Source: Trichobilharzia szidati
Lineage: Eukaryota > Platyhelminthes > Trematoda > Strigeidida > Schistosomatidae
DNA: 64,000 nucleotides
NCBI GenBank assembly: GCA_944472155.2
Contig: OX235279.1
Location: 139,348,920-139,412,919 of the forward strand
Direction of reading: 5' to 3'
A program made the position numbers and the translations under genes. The notes beneath the pieces were generated by a model, which was not told the origin of the DNA, made no database searches, and saw only the letters and a program-made list of their open reading frames with translations. The number at the start of each line of letters is the position of its first letter. The first letter of the stretch is position 1. Positions 35,141 through 48,151 of the stretch are shown here, piece by piece.

Positions 35141-35389
35141 GAACTATTAATGGTTTACAACAAGTAGGTACTGCTGACCGACATAGCACAGTGAAAGCTG
35201 TCACGACTGCCATTCAACGTTGGTTCCATAACAGTCGAGACAGACTGAAGTCGAGGATAAGAAAGCGACGGCGTTCACCTTTGGTAGGTTCTTTTGTCAA
35301 ACTTCCATTTTCAGATGACCGTCGATGCCAACAAAGAGAACATCCCGGACGCTGAAAGCACACGGATGACTTTTTCGGCTGATTTATAA
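35141..35389 (+). CDS. 3' end of unidentified host gene with 31-bp intron
   Basis: A pyrimidine-rich acceptor (TTGTTTCTTCTCTAG) precedes an exon at 35141-35283 encoding TADRHSTVKAVTTAIQRWF and a very basic stretch (KSRIRKRRR). A GTAGGT donor and TTTTCAG acceptor define a 31-bp intron (35284-35314). Splicing keeps the frame into a terminal exon, 35315-35389, ending in FSADL and TAA. The first exon starts in phase 2, so more exons lie upstream, but I could not find them. The basic helix looks DNA-binding and faintly resembles the end of a BEN domain; that is a weak guess. The interval given includes the intron. Confidence 0.5.
35284..35314 (+). other. 31-bp spliceosomal intron (predicted)
   Basis: GT...AG boundaries with GTAGGT donor and TTTTCAG acceptor. 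Removal joins two frames exactly. Very short introns of this size are known in trematode genes. Confidence 0.5.
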
Positions 35390-35458
35390 GATGTTTTACT
35401 TATATGACTTGTCGAAAGATTGTAAATTCCTTGTAAAATGTTGTTAAATGTATTTCTA

Positions 35459-35464
35459 ATTAAA
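35459..35464 (+). terminator. Possible polyadenylation signal (ATTAAA)
   Basis: ATTAAA, 70 bp after the stop of the unidentified gene, is the closest match to a poly(A) signal there. Confidence 0.35.
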
Positions 35465-35629
35465 ATCCACTGTTTTTTCTATCGTGAGTCGTTTAGCTGC
35501 TGCTAACTTGCTGTTTATTGAAGCGACCTGTGTACGTAATAGAATTGACGCAGTGTTAGTTGTCGACTGCGGGTTAAATGCGGAACCGTAGGCGCGGTGC
35601 ACCAGGCTGTAGTGTATAATAGTAACTTG

Positions 35630-35865
35630 GGGCGCACTGCAGACTATTTGGGGCAAGCTTAGGGCGCGCTGAAGACTTATTGGGGCAGACTTCGGGTTCA
35701 TTGCAGACTTTTTGAGGCAGACTTCGGGTGCATTGCAGACTTGTTGGGGCAGACTTAGGGCACACTGCAGACTTTTTGAGGCAGACTTCGGGTGCATTGC
35801 AGACTTGTTGGGGCAGACTTCGGGCGCATTGCAGACTTTTTGGGACAGACTTCGGGTCAAATACT
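35630..35865. repeat. 32-bp minisatellite
   Basis: About seven imperfect units of 32 bp whose core reads GCATTGCAGACTT followed by GGGGCAGACTTCGGG. Just downstream, at about 35868-35925, one or two partial units occur in reverse orientation (CTGCAATGCGCCCGAAG). Units differ by point changes (CATTGC/CACTGC, TTGGGG/TTGAGG). Open frames across it are repeat artefacts. Confidence 0.85.
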
Positions 35866-36141
35866 CAAGATCTGCAATGCGCCCGAAGTTTTTCGCCCCG
35901 AAAATTCTGCAGTGCGACCGAAGAAAATGCTAGCTGGGCCTATAAGGGCCTACACAGACTACACCTACAATTGAATAACACTGACGTGGAAGAAATTTCA
36001 GTCTTCATTACCAAACTTAATGCAAATAATCATGCTTTTTATTCTAAAAACAGGAGCATTCGTAATATTCCACTTTATGTAAATGCAGTTGCATACAGTT
36101 TAGATTCAGATTATGAGGATAGAAGGCTCTTGTTGCCTATG

Positions 36142-36810
36142 TTAATCCTCGCGATATATATCTCTGCAGAGATCCAGTTTCTCTTTGAAAGCGTTCACCG
36201 ATGGAGCTGTTACTACTGAATCAGGTAAGGAGTTCCAGTCGTTGACCACTCTGTGAGAGAATCTAAACTCCAAACGTATTTTATTCGACCTTGGTTTGAG
36301 CACCTTCCTCTGGTGACCCCGTAAATGTATCCTAGAGGGAGAGAAAAGGTTTGAAAGGTCAATCCCTAAATCACCCTCGAATATACGGTAAGCCAAAATT
36401 AAGTCGCCTCTCCTCCTTCGGTATGATAATGGGAAGAGATTTAAGTGCTCCACCCTCTTATCATAAGGAAGGTATGAGATACCACTAACTAATTTTGTTC
36501 CTACCCTCTGTACTCTTTCCAGGGTATGTGCCTCCTTTATGAAGCATGGACTCGCCGCTTGTATGCAGTACTCTAAATGAGGCCTGACATATGTTGCATA
36601 GAGTACTTGGAACATACCCTCGTCTAATCGTTTGAAAGATCTTCGAAGTGCCCATAGCATTCGAAAAGCCTTAGCTGCGGCTCGATTACAGTTCGCCGTT
36701 GTTTTTAAGTCATGGCTAACAATAATTCCTAAGTCCTTTTGTTCCCTAACATCTGGCAGTTCTGTGTCCCCCATGGAGTACGACGTATAAGACTTCTGAC
36801 CTAGGTGCAT
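36142..36810 (-). pseudogene. CR1 ORF2 C-terminal region, element 2
   Basis: A 222-codon frame with KDLGIIVSHDLKTTANCN, VRPHLEYCIQAASPCF, LERVQRVGTKLVSGI, LFPLSYRRRRGDLILAYRI and FSHRVVNDWNSLPDSVV. This is the post-RT region of CR1 elements and aligns with 9266-9965 of element 1. It is separated from the RT by a frame change near 36810. Confidence 0.85.
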
Positions 36811-38684
36811 TACCGCGCTTTTCTTGGAATTAATTTCCAGACTCCAAAGGTTAGCCCATTGGTTAATTTGTCTAGATCGTTTTGTAGTACCAACTTATCA
36901 TCGTTGCTATTTACGGTTTTCCATATCTTAATATCGTCCGCAAATAGTAAGGAAGATGAGGTAAGAATTTTTGGCACTTCATTTACGTATAATAAGAATA
37001 GCAGGGGGCCAAGTACCGTTCCCTGAGGTACTCCACTTAGTACTGCTTTCCACCCTGACAGTACACCATTAACCCTTACCTTCTGCCTCCTATCCATCAG
37101 GTAGTCACTAAACCACTCGCATAAGCGTTGGTCTAATCCAAAATGTTTAAGTTTACTAAGAAGACCTAAGTGGGATACCTTGTCGAATGCTTTACTAAGA
37201 TCGATAAATACAACGTCCAGTAGATGGTTTTTATCCCTGGCCTCGACCCAATCTTCCCTAGCTAACAGTAAGTTTGTCAAGCAGGATCTTCCTGGTCGGA
37301 ATCCGTGCTGTTCCACTGCCAGTAAGCCATGTTTTTCTGAATGAGCTAAGAGCTGGTCCCTTATAAGTTTTTCTAACACCTTTGCTACAATGCAGGTCAG
37401 ACTTACAGGCCGGTAGTTAGATACTAACTGTCTATTCCCATCTTTGAAGATGGGGCTTATAAAAGCATCTTTCCAGTCTCTGGGTAACCTAGCCTGGGTC
37501 AGAGACATCTGAAAAATCTCCGTAAGTGGAATGTATATTATATCCGCCAGGGAGCTTAGCAATCTAGGGTGAAGTCCGTCTGGTCCAGGTGATTTATCTG
37601 GCTTCAACTTAGACAGTAGTTTCAGAACCGTTGCATCATCTACCACAATTGGGGGCATTTTAGGGGCTACACCAGTTACCTCGCTACACCCCTGGGTGGT
37701 ACGATTAGACGAAAAAACATCACAGAAATATTCGGAGAGCTCCTCAGCTTTTGTTTCGTCTGATTCTGCAGCCTCTCCTGTGTTGCTAATGAGGTACGGT
37801 ATGCCACTACTAGTTTTAGTCCTACGTTTGATATACGAGAACAGTCTTTTTGCATAATGCACACAATCCAGTACTAACTGTCTCTCATACTCTATACGAC
37901 TTTTGTCAATCTCATACTTGCAAAGGTTTCGAACTTTGCGGTATTCTACCCGAAACTCATCCCTCCCAGTCGCAGCAAACCGGTCCCATAAGTTCTTTCG
38001 TTTTCTTAGTAACCTCCTTATTTCATTACTAATCCAAGGTGGTTTATGAGATAATTTTCGAGGCGTAGACCAAGGTACAAAGGGTGCAGTGACGCACTCT
38101 AGTGTATTCCTAAATCCCATCCAAGCCTCCTCGACAGTCTGGTGTGTGTTAACAGACCAGTCAGCTAGGGTTGCTGCATTTCGGATTGCAGGTATATTCG
38201 CTTTCCAAACGTTTGGGCGAGCGGCTGTTGACCTATGTATGACGGCCTGGATCCTGAACATGAAAGTAATAACTATGTGGTCACTACTGCCTAGCGGCGC
38301 CAGGCACCTAGTGTTACCAACATCCTCCTTCTGGTGTGTTAGCACCAAGTCTAGAGTGGACGGATCGTGTTCAGGATGGTATCGTGTTGGTGCATCCATA
38401 TGCTGCACAAGTGCGCATTCAAGTACTGCCAGTATTAGTTCCCTATTGAAACAATTGTACGAAGTAGTTGATGTTAATTCCTCCCAATTAATATGCGGGG
38501 CATTAAAATCACCTACTATTAGACACCTATTCTTTCTACTCCACGTCCTGAGGTGATTTATAACGAAATTGTCAGCTTGGCTGGTGGGACTTCTATAAAT
38601 AACCCCTATCGTTACAGTGCCTTTGTTCAAGTTAATGACACAACCTGCGGCTTCACAGGTGCCACTGTCATGAGCTTCCGACAA
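36810..38684 (-). pseudogene. CR1 ORF2: endonuclease and full RT, element 2
   Basis: 624 codons open. The endonuclease second half is at residues about 1-120 (IGVIYRSP, VGDFNAPHINWEEL, LGSSDHIVI). The RT follows: LKPDKSPGPDGLHPRLL, NYRPVSLTCIVAKVLEKLI, EQHGFRPGRSCLTNLLLA, VFIDLSKAFDKVSH, SGVPQGTVLGPLLFLLYVNE and LLFADDIKIW. All RT catalytic Asp residues are present. The endonuclease N-terminus lies in another frame at 38685-39100, so the protein is split. Confidence 0.9.
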
Positions 38685-39110
38685 CGTCGATCTAATTCCT
38701 ATGTTACCTCGAATGTATAGAGCGACCCCGCCCCACCTTTCCGGCTACTTACTCTGTCTGCTCTAATGCAGATGTACCCAGGTATGAGTGGAGTTAAGTC
38801 TATACCCATTAACAACCATTTTTCGGTGATAGCAATCACATCCGGCTGTAGTTCCTCAGTCAACACTCCTAGTTCAGGAAGCTTATTCCTACAAGCTATT
38901 ACTACAAGCGTTCGTGTAGCATACTCAGAGACCTATGTGTTCACTCGACTTATGAACAGAGGTCTGGGTAACATAGGTTTCCGAGACCTCACTACCCGAA
39001 AACCCAACAGTTTGATGTCTTTTTCACCTTTTTCTAATCGGGCCTTTAATTCAGCCACAGCTTCTCTTCTCCTAATTCTATCTTCCAAAGGCCAGTCTGG
39101 CCTAATTCTC
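38685..39110 (-). pseudogene. CR1 endonuclease N-terminus, element 2 (frameshifted)
   Basis: Minus-strand pieces LGFRVVRSRKPMLPRPLFI (junction with ORF1), RTLVVIACRNKLPELGVL, AITEKWLLMGIDLTPLIPGY and ALYIRGNIGIRS-like give the start of the endonuclease. The metal-binding Glu lies in ITEKWL, where TETWL is usual. The frame does not connect to 38684. Confidence 0.7.
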
Positions 39111-39357
39111 ATTTTTTATTCTTGATCTTGAATGCGTTGTTGAGAATTATAGTTTTCTCCATCTCGTTCCCCAGTACTACCTTCAGCAGTCGTGGGCAAC
39201 CTTCCGTTGCATCGGCGATTCGTTTACCGATTCTGATGACTTTCCTTTTGTGAACACCATTCGTTTTTCCCGGAAGTATTTCACGGATGATGCAGCTAAC
39301 TATTTCGAGATCTTCAGCATGTCGAGCAGCTGGATCTACCTTCTTCGATTCCTCCAA
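39109..39357 (-). pseudogene. CR1 ORF1 conserved block, element 2
   Basis: The frame MEESKKVDPAARHAEDLEIV...KVIRIGKR...RLLKVVLGNE corresponds to the conserved block of the 6080-6973 ORF1. The ORF1 linker at 39360-39730 is present but broken by stops. Confidence 0.75.
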
Positions 39358-39736
39358 ATTACTATACTGTAATTTGAGTCCGAAGGTTTAATCTTATCAG
39401 TGTTTACGGCCGTTGAGACCTTATCACTAACCACAGTACTTTTCTCTTTCCTGTGATTCTTGAGCTACCTACTCTTCGGCACTAGTCAGGTGGAATCAGA
39501 TGGTTCCACTTTACTCTCGCCGCAGTTGGAAGCTGTGCGTTCACCAGACACGCAATGCTTCATCGTCGTGGTATCACCCTGCTATCTTACAATGTTGGCA
39601 CTGTTTGCCCTCCTAGGTTTTCGGGGCTTTTTACGTGCTATTGCAGACTTCTGGGCACACTTCACCTCTGTTGCTTCCTTCGAAGCTAGGGGATGTGGTT
39701 CCGCCCCAGTTTTACGACTAAGGCCAGAATCCTCGT

Positions 39737-40000
39737 TTATAACATTTGTACTAGATGTTGCATTTTTCCCTGATCAGAGGTTTTTGGTAACTTCTTCGAC
39801 ATGAGAAGTCCTACGGCCTCTTGGATGAGGACATCCAACGGGTTTGCACAAAATTTGCACATCCATGGAGATGATGGCTTGCTGCTTCTCCTATAGGCTG
39901 ATGGTGATAAGCCAGTGCAAACTTTATGGAACCATAGGTTGCAGTTATCACACTGCATCCCATCCTCCACCGGAAAGTGGCAGTGTGGAGTGCGTAACAA
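39737..40000 (-). pseudogene. CR1 ORF1 N-terminal PHD-like finger, element 2
   Basis: The frame has a PHD-type spacing: CHFPVEDGMQCDNCNLWFHKVC, then WMCKFC about 25 residues later. PHD fingers at the ORF1 start are known in CR1 elements. The first Cys pair is partly lost. Confidence 0.75.
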
Positions 40001-40462
40001 TGTGATTGTACACTTTTTGGTTATTTGTAGAAATTAGACATATTGTACATAATTTTTGTTTAAAACGCTTCTTGTTGAAATACACTTGGCTTCCGTGTAC
40101 GATTGAAAAATACACTCTGCTGTTGGAGACTTCTTCTCCTTGGTTTCTTCGGCTTACTAGCCCAGCTTTCACCGTTTTGTATCTTTCGGATTTATTATTG
40201 AAGTCCACTACGCTCAACCGAAGACAATTCTACAACCGGGACACAGCAGCTACAACCTACTGCGTCCAAACAATTAACGTCTCCGTGGGTTATATAAATA
40301 ATTTGTAGCAGAGGACTTAAACTTTATTTCCAAGTAACCCTTTTGTTGATATAACGTGTCGTTGCATTTTTGGTAATATACTGTTACTTAACATTCCATT
40401 GACTTGAATTTTATTTCTCATATTTTGTAATACTAGTGAACTCTAACATAAATCCCCTACAA

Positions 40463-40938
40463 CTACATCCAGTGAGTAAGTATTCTCACTCTACTATCTT
40501 GCAGTATTGAAAACGGTATGTCACATAGGTGTGACTTACCGACAACCATTTCACGACTAGGTACTATAGCTTCGCCGAGTTTCATACTGGAACAGCTGTA
40601 AGCAGTACCTACTTCCACGGTTTCTCCAGTAGTCAAGGATTCTAACTGAAATGACACTCGTTCACATATTAACGTTTTCGAAGAATTGAAAGTTTTTAGG
40701 ACCAAGGATTGTTTGGGCCCTTAATACCCAAGCAGCCAGCCAGCTTAGTATCTATCAGAGTTATGTCTGAACCATTATCTAGTAACGCATATGTATCGAC
40801 ACATGACCTTGGCCCTCTTACTCTTACTGGCACAACGCCTAAATAGACCTTCTGGTAGTCGAGCGGTGCAGAACTGCTATTACAATTAATAGAACTCCCC
40901 TGATTCTTCGATACTGTCAACAGCGGATGTAATCCCAA
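40463..40938 (-). pseudogene. BEL/Pao aspartic protease
   Basis: The active-site region YALLDNGSDITLIDTKLAG carries the catalytic Asp of the retropepsin fold. A frame change near 40700 leads into a second segment with SREMVVGKSHLCDIP, the usual downstream protease part of BEL/Pao Pol. It ends at 40463 without RT. Confidence 0.75.
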
Positions 40939-40966
40939 TGAACCACTACCACCATTCTCAGCTGTC

Positions 40967-41866
40967 TCAGTTAAGACTTGTGTGTCCGTTCTTTAAACAG
41001 CAGAAGCATAACCGTTTCCTTTTCACAATTTGTAACCTTTCTGTCGGAGACATTTGAAGGAAACGAGCACATTCACTAAGCATGTGTACGTCGCCACAGA
41101 TAACACATTTTCCCGAATGTCCTATGCTTTGAGAACCTCTCGTCACAAATGACTTAGCGTTACTCTCTGACCTCCCAGTTTCAGAAGACGGATGCAGTAT
41201 ACTGGCGAATTTACTCATGGTCTGATAAACATTATCTGTCACTAATCTCAGTGTATCGTCGAACCCTGGTTCTAAACCTTCATCCTCTATACGAGAGCTT
41301 ACCTTCACCCATTTCCTTTGCAGTCGAGTAGGTGGCCGTCTCGCTATTTCCTCTAGGACAGAACTCGAGTTCACATCGCTCATGCAATTCATCGAAACCA
41401 ACGTATTCTTGTAGGTCATCAGATTATCCAGAAACTCAGTGAGTGCCTTGGAGTCGTCTCGTAACTGACTACCATTACCGTTAACAGCCTCGAATACGTT
41501 CCTTACAATCATCGAAGGTCTTCCAAACCTTTGACGCAGGATACGCATATACTCCGTATATCCCTACCTAGGTGGCAGGAACTTGCAACACTGTATTGCA
41601 CTCACCGCACTACCAGCACAATGCTTCAACAAGTACATTAGTTTCATTTCATCACTCAGTTTCAAACACTCTAGTATGACTTCGATTTCTTTCACAAAGT
41701 GAGGAAAGTCAGCAGGATTCCCTTTAAAGCACCTGTGCTCGAACTTCGGTGGCATTAAGCGACTTATCTGTCTGGCTGGTACATCATGATTATCCAACAT
41801 AACATCAGACATAACATTACACACATTAGACAAATCATCAGGACTTACTTTGTCGTCTGCCTCCAA
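40967..41866 (-). pseudogene. BEL/Pao Gag
   Basis: The first part (41564-41866) has the BEL/Pao capsid-type segment LPPKFEHRCFKGNPADFPHF and LLKHCAGSAVSAIQ. After one in-frame TAG it continues ILRQRFGRPSMIVRNVFEAV. The C-terminus has a zinc knuckle, CVICGDVHMLSECARF, and a second one starting CFCCLKNGH that is then cut. Gag packages element RNA into particles. The stop makes this copy defective. Confidence 0.85.
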
Positions 41867-42024
41867 AACGCTTCGTCATTTCTTCGGCCCAGGCAATATT
41901 GAACGTTACCAAATGATCCAGAAAAGTTCCAAATAACACTCGTCCAAAGAAAACTTGCGGACACGAGGAAAGACGAATTGTCAACAAATACAGCGAATAA
42001 TTCCAGGAGATATCAATGTCCAGG

Positions 42025-42356
42025 TCTAACTACACTGGACTTAACGCTGTCCTTAGAAGACATTCAGCAACAATGTGCAATAACCAACGCGAGAAAACAG
42101 AACACAGATTGGTGACTCGAGAATCCTTTATTCTTGCACCAATATGGAACCACAATAAGGTTATTATGCACAAAGTCGAAGAATAAATGTCATAACAATT
42201 AATCACAATAATACTTCTGGTAGTATTTCTCCGTCTTCTAACGAACAGCGTACGATGGAACGATGACTGCAGTATCGGTGACTCCCCCCCAAAATGTGGA
42301 GTTTGTTTTGAGTAAACAACCATGAAATGATCGTTCATTCTTCAACTACATTGACA
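42025..42356 (-). repeat. BEL/Pao 5' long terminal repeat
   Basis: It starts TGTCAATGTAGTTGAAG at 42356. The first 65 bp or so recur at the LTR starts at 52228 and 61262. An AATAAAGGATTC polyadenylation signal lies near 42122-42132. The 3' end (about 42025) was judged only from the start of the leader and is approximate. Confidence 0.6.
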
Positions 42357-42573
42357 GTAGCACCGTACTAAAAAATACACATATGCACCTTTACTCGGCG
42401 AGACACCTCACCTCATCAGAAGACGATCTCTTCGTTGGACTACCCCAACTCTCGTCACACACAAATCACAGTAGAAGACAGAACTAAATCGCTGTAAGAT
42501 ATTTTTGTAGGTCAATTCATTCAGTTTAAAATGTGTCATATATACAACTAAAAACAGCCATAGTTAGATATGG

Positions 42574-44605
<2,032 letters not shown>

Positions 44606-45098
44606 GAATAACAGGTTATTACAATACATTCCCTCAGTGGTTAACAAACCAATCATTGTTTACTATCTCTGGTGCGAAGATGGTAGTGACGGAGTATCGC
44701 CACTTGTGTATCAAGCCCGTCTGGCGCATGACTTACCCTATCTCACTGAATGTGACTTTAATCCACTACCGTTTTGTTCTACATCCAATTTTACCGTCAA
44801 GTTCAGTTACCTAGATGCACTACTATAGTTATGCTTTATTTTTTTATTTTGTCCTATTTTTAATTCCGTTTTACAGATGAATTCTAACTTTGGATCGTAT
44901 AAGCGTGTTCGACACCACTCATTGGTGCCGAAAGAAGTGCTCTGGCTGGGACAAGATATGAGAACGTCAGGCAGTGGAAATGTGGGAGAGAAGACCACAG
45001 TTCAGCCGAATAAACGTAAGGCCGTTATGCCACATAAGGGGCATCCAGACCAAAGACCCTTAACAAGTTCGAGTGACGAAGAATTGAGGGTAAACTGA
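44606..45098 (+). other. Two possible exons of an unidentified host gene
   Basis: After an AATAACAG acceptor at 44605 a frame runs for about 74 codons (NKPIIVYYLWCEDGSDGVS and more) to a TAG at 44828. A strongly pyrimidine-rich tract ending TTCCGTTTTACAG (44864-44876) precedes a second open segment to 45098, rich in basic and Ser/Thr residues (KRKAVMPHKGHPDQRPL). I recognise neither. The splice-like boundaries and lack of repeat motifs suggest host sequence. The order and frame of the two are not settled. Confidence 0.3.
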
Positions 45099-45099
45099 T

Positions 45100-46070
45100 A
45101 GGAGTAAATGCGGCATCTGGGAAACTTTTGTTCACGCGATTAGATGAACAGATAGCAACGTACCTGTTCTGCGGCTGCGAACCGTAGGCATTCTGATTTT
45201 AATCATTACGATGACCGTAGTTGCACTGAGTTATAAATCTAACAGTATAGGTACAGTCTATCCTCATGGTACATTGCGACACGTAGACATCACAAGCAAA
45301 CTATCTCAGGTAGATTTATTTTCACTTTGTGATTATGAATTGCGTATCAGTTTATATGTTCCACTAAGACGATAGGTAACTGGAAACCACGGAAAATACC
45401 CATTGAGTCATGAAGAAAATAAAAGACAGATTCAGCGAAGAAAATTTTCTTTATCGACGAAATCATCTTCAGAGGCTGTACAGTCGTATTTATACTTACA
45501 AAAATATATAGTGGTCTATTATTGAGTAATAGGGGGTGACATAATTACTCAGAAGTGACTCAATAGCCATTTTAAACTTATGAAGAATAGAAGTTCTTCC
45601 GCCTCTGCGTTAATTGAGTGAAGTTGTAGTGTGTAGGCCCCTGTAGTAATACATTTGACATGGAGAATTATCGAAACCAAAAACGCTTGTACTTTACTAA
45701 ATCTTACTCACTTCCTGTATAAATTTGATCTTTGTCAAGTATTCATTTAACAACTGCTGGAGTTTTCAATGAAGTAAAATTTGTAGTTCATAGTTCCAAG
45801 AGTTGTTGTCATAGGTATTGCCACGATACCACTTATTCATTTGACGCAGCCAAAATATTTATTTCTCGCTCTATTGAGGAAATAATATGTTGCTTGCAAA
45901 AGTAGTGCATCAGCTTACGAGTCTCATGAAGTCTACAGAATGCTTTCTGCACACCTAATACTGTTTTTGAGTTATCCGTGAAAACACATTTCCAAGTGGG
46001 ATGTCACACAGGGCTGATTTCTGAAACTATCATCCCTATTTCAGTTTAATTCCATCACACGTATATTAGT
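45100..46070. other. Stretch without recognised gene
   Basis: AT-rich with short open frames only. No domain or repeat family was identified. Confidence 0.5.
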
Positions 46071-46074
46071 AGAA

Positions 46075-46340
46075 TAGTCTGTAATTGACTTTAATGGCTT
46101 ATCAGGGAATAGTCTCATCAACTTACAGTATGCTGATGATATTATCCACCTAGCTTGTGATAAGTGACCATTGGATCTGGGGGATATGAAAAATACTAGG
46201 TTCCTGTGTCCTATCCCCTGTGTAAGTAGTATAATATGGTGAGTAATACTGGAGTTAAGCGTTAGTGTTAGGTAGAGATGTCGCTCCAAATAGCTGTCAG
46301 TTACACAGATGCTGTCAAGGAACTTAGCCCTAAGTTCCTA
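46075..46340 (+). mobile_element. Degenerate RT fragment with YADD motif
   Basis: The plus strand reads LSGNSLINLQYADDIIHLACDK followed by a broken continuation. It is the same RT segment as on the minus strand at 34830-35045. It ends just before BEL/Pao LTR sequence. Confidence 0.65.
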
Positions 46341-46492
46341 TTGTAAAAAAGACTCTTTGAAACGATAATGACTATATATTTGTCCAAACTTTAAATTCAA
46401 AACACCAGTATTCCTTGAACGAGTTTATATTGTTTGACAATTAAAGCAAGACAAAATACAAAGTCTACAAACAAATGTTTAGTACAAACGTC

Positions 46493-47031
46493 CATTGACA
46501 CTCCCCAGCAAAAAAGGGTCCATCCTCTTTTTCCATGGCGGGGGTATCCTTGAACTGAACTGCCAATGCGAGAACCTGGGCCAATCGGGACTAGGCTAAA
46601 ATGGAAAAGCAAGACAAAAAAGCCTAACACACAACAAGCATACCACATCACACCGACACGCTCTCCCAAGCGCGTGTCGACAGTACCACCACTGATCTGG
46701 TTCACGAAGTATTGGTTGCTTCATACCACTCTAGCACAATCCTCTCCCCGGCGTATCCAATCGCGTACGCTGACTCTAACACTACTCGATTCGTTCACAA
46801 GTTTAGAAGCGACTTCAGAAGTACTTACAAAAACATTACAAGATGATTCACACAATGCGACAACTATAAAATTAACCGACAATCAGATGAACCGGAACCC
46901 ACTCAATTACTTAACACAAACATATGTACAATCAATATATCAAATGTTGTGGATTCTGCCTTGACGAGCTACCCTTGAAGAACTGTGGGACTTACAGCAG
47001 TACGCTTACATTCCTTCTCAGGTTGACGCCC
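46493..47031 (-). mobile_element. BEL/Pao 3' UTR, polypurine tract and LTR start
   Basis: Read on the minus strand, the sequence after the pol stop (47032) runs to a purine-rich tract (GCTGGGGAG) directly followed by an LTR start TGTCAATG at 46500. The layout matches the second element at 52228-53236. The two LTR starts differ after about 8 bp. Confidence 0.6.
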
Positions 47032-47766
47032 TTAAGTTGGAAAATCGTCGTTGAGTTCATTTGCTGACCTCCTTCCATCATCTATATCCTCAACTCTGAA
47101 TGGTAACACGACCGTGACATTGTATCGTGGAATGTAGATGACTAACAAGTATACGACGTATCTGACCAACCAAGCGAAGACACAGAGTAATTTGCACCAA
47201 AGGTAATAACATTCAAATAGTAGTTTGATACCTGAAATGCCTTTATTCGTGCAAGTCAGTCTAATAGTAAATCTCTTGTACACAGTTGGCTTATCGTCAC
47301 TAAACTGGCCATTGACTTTCGTCCCTTCGAACGGACCGACACTAGCATAATCACTACGTAACACACGTTGGTTCATGGACGGCTCTCTTACTGTATATGA
47401 CAAAACCAAAGACGACTGACTGACACCAGTTGAAGAACTTAGCGGTGCATCAGAAGCTGTTGCTGTTCGACCTTTAGAAGGTTGTCTAACCGCAAGATTA
47501 CCATCACTGCTATCTTTCATTATTAGCTCCAGTTCAGCTTTAACATCTGTCGATAGTTGGGCTACACTCGGATCATTTACACTGACGGTCTCACTAGTAT
47601 CCATACCTTCTGCAACCGCATCTGCCTTTAATTCTAATTCACTTTCTGGCACCTTTACGTGTAAAAACATCTCTTCTATGTTAGCGACAGTGGCAACCGG
47701 AGACATTCTGAATCTCAGCAGCAATCCTACTAGTGATCCCTCACAATCCGGGCCACATTGGTTCAT
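47032..47766 (-). pseudogene. Chimeric BEL/Pao pol fragment, unit 1 left
   Basis: The frame starts with a BEL/Pao RT segment (SLVGLLLRFRMSPVATVANI, then EEMFLHVKVPE) and then leaves the RT sequence. Residues about 43-120 are acidic and Ser/Thr-rich (ELELKADAVAEGMDTSETV), later ones read SYTVREPSMNQRVL, followed by a hydrophobic stretch. It ends with a pol-like C-terminus (ELNDDFPT). The middle is not any pol domain I know and may be captured host sequence. The RT catalytic motifs are absent. Confidence 0.55.
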
Positions 47767-48151
47767 TCTGATTAGCCAGTCTTTCCACGTAACCTTTAAC
47801 TATGTGCTTGTCGATGACCTCTTTATACTTGGTCCACAGATCTGAATTTACTAGGAACTTCTTTCTTAGACTCAGAAGTCTCTTCATTGCCACCTCTCTG
47901 TTACAGAGCGTCTGTTTATCCTCGGATCTCCAAGGTAGTCCCACGATAAATCGATCGTTCTCAAACCTACAGGTTTCATTAACCAATTTTGCCGCTTTCC
48001 TATCTTCGACAGACCGCCCTCTTTCCACAGAACTATTATCGTGGAACTCTTTGTCGTACATATCCCGAACCATACACGTTCTATACTCACTTCGTTGACA
48101 GTAACCAGGGGCGACACTTGGGCCTTCGACACAGGTCCCCGTATAGTCCAC
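47741..48151 (-). pseudogene. BEL/Pao pol, protease-RT connection, unit 1 left
   Basis: Typical BEL/Pao pol sequence just before the RT fingers: TPLGWTIRGPVSKAQVSPLV lies in an overlapping frame upstream. Then follow RSVEDRKAAKLVNETCRFE, GLPWRSEDKQTLCNREVAMK, RLLSLRKKFLVN and YKEVIDKHIVKGYVERL. It continues across a frame break into 47032-47766. It is antisense to the N-terminal codons of the Lunapark-like frame. Confidence 0.75.

Larger units (their letters stand above)
36090..40215 (-). mobile_element. CR1-type non-LTR retrotransposon 2
   Basis: A longer copy of the CR1 family seen at 6066-10010, on the minus strand. It keeps the PHD finger, ORF1 pieces, endonuclease, full RT motifs and C-terminal region. 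The frame breaks near 36810, 38690 and 39100. The 3' tail ends near TCTAAACTGTA (about 36090). The exact 5' end is uncertain and lies between 40000 and 40215. Confidence 0.8.
40463..42356 (-). mobile_element. BEL/Pao LTR element: 5' LTR, gag and protease only
   Basis: On the minus strand the order is LTR (about 42356-42025), gag (41866-40967) and protease (40938-40463), after which the element stops close to CR1 element 2. RT, RNase H and integrase are missing. Gag has one in-frame TAG between 41564 and 41548. Confidence 0.8.

Noticed and set aside
35630..35865. CRISPR-like array
   Set aside because: The 32-bp units are directly adjacent with no spacers and the genome is eukaryotic. It is a minisatellite.
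35630..35933. Protein-coding frames across the 35.7-kb repeat (repeated HCRLVGADF or KSAMHPKSA units)
   Set aside because: They are periodic products of the minisatellite on both strands with no start context or splice signals.
40463..42356. Endogenous retrovirus
   Set aside because: Gag zinc knuckles and protease are of BEL/Pao type. No envelope gene is present in any BEL/Pao fragment of the window.
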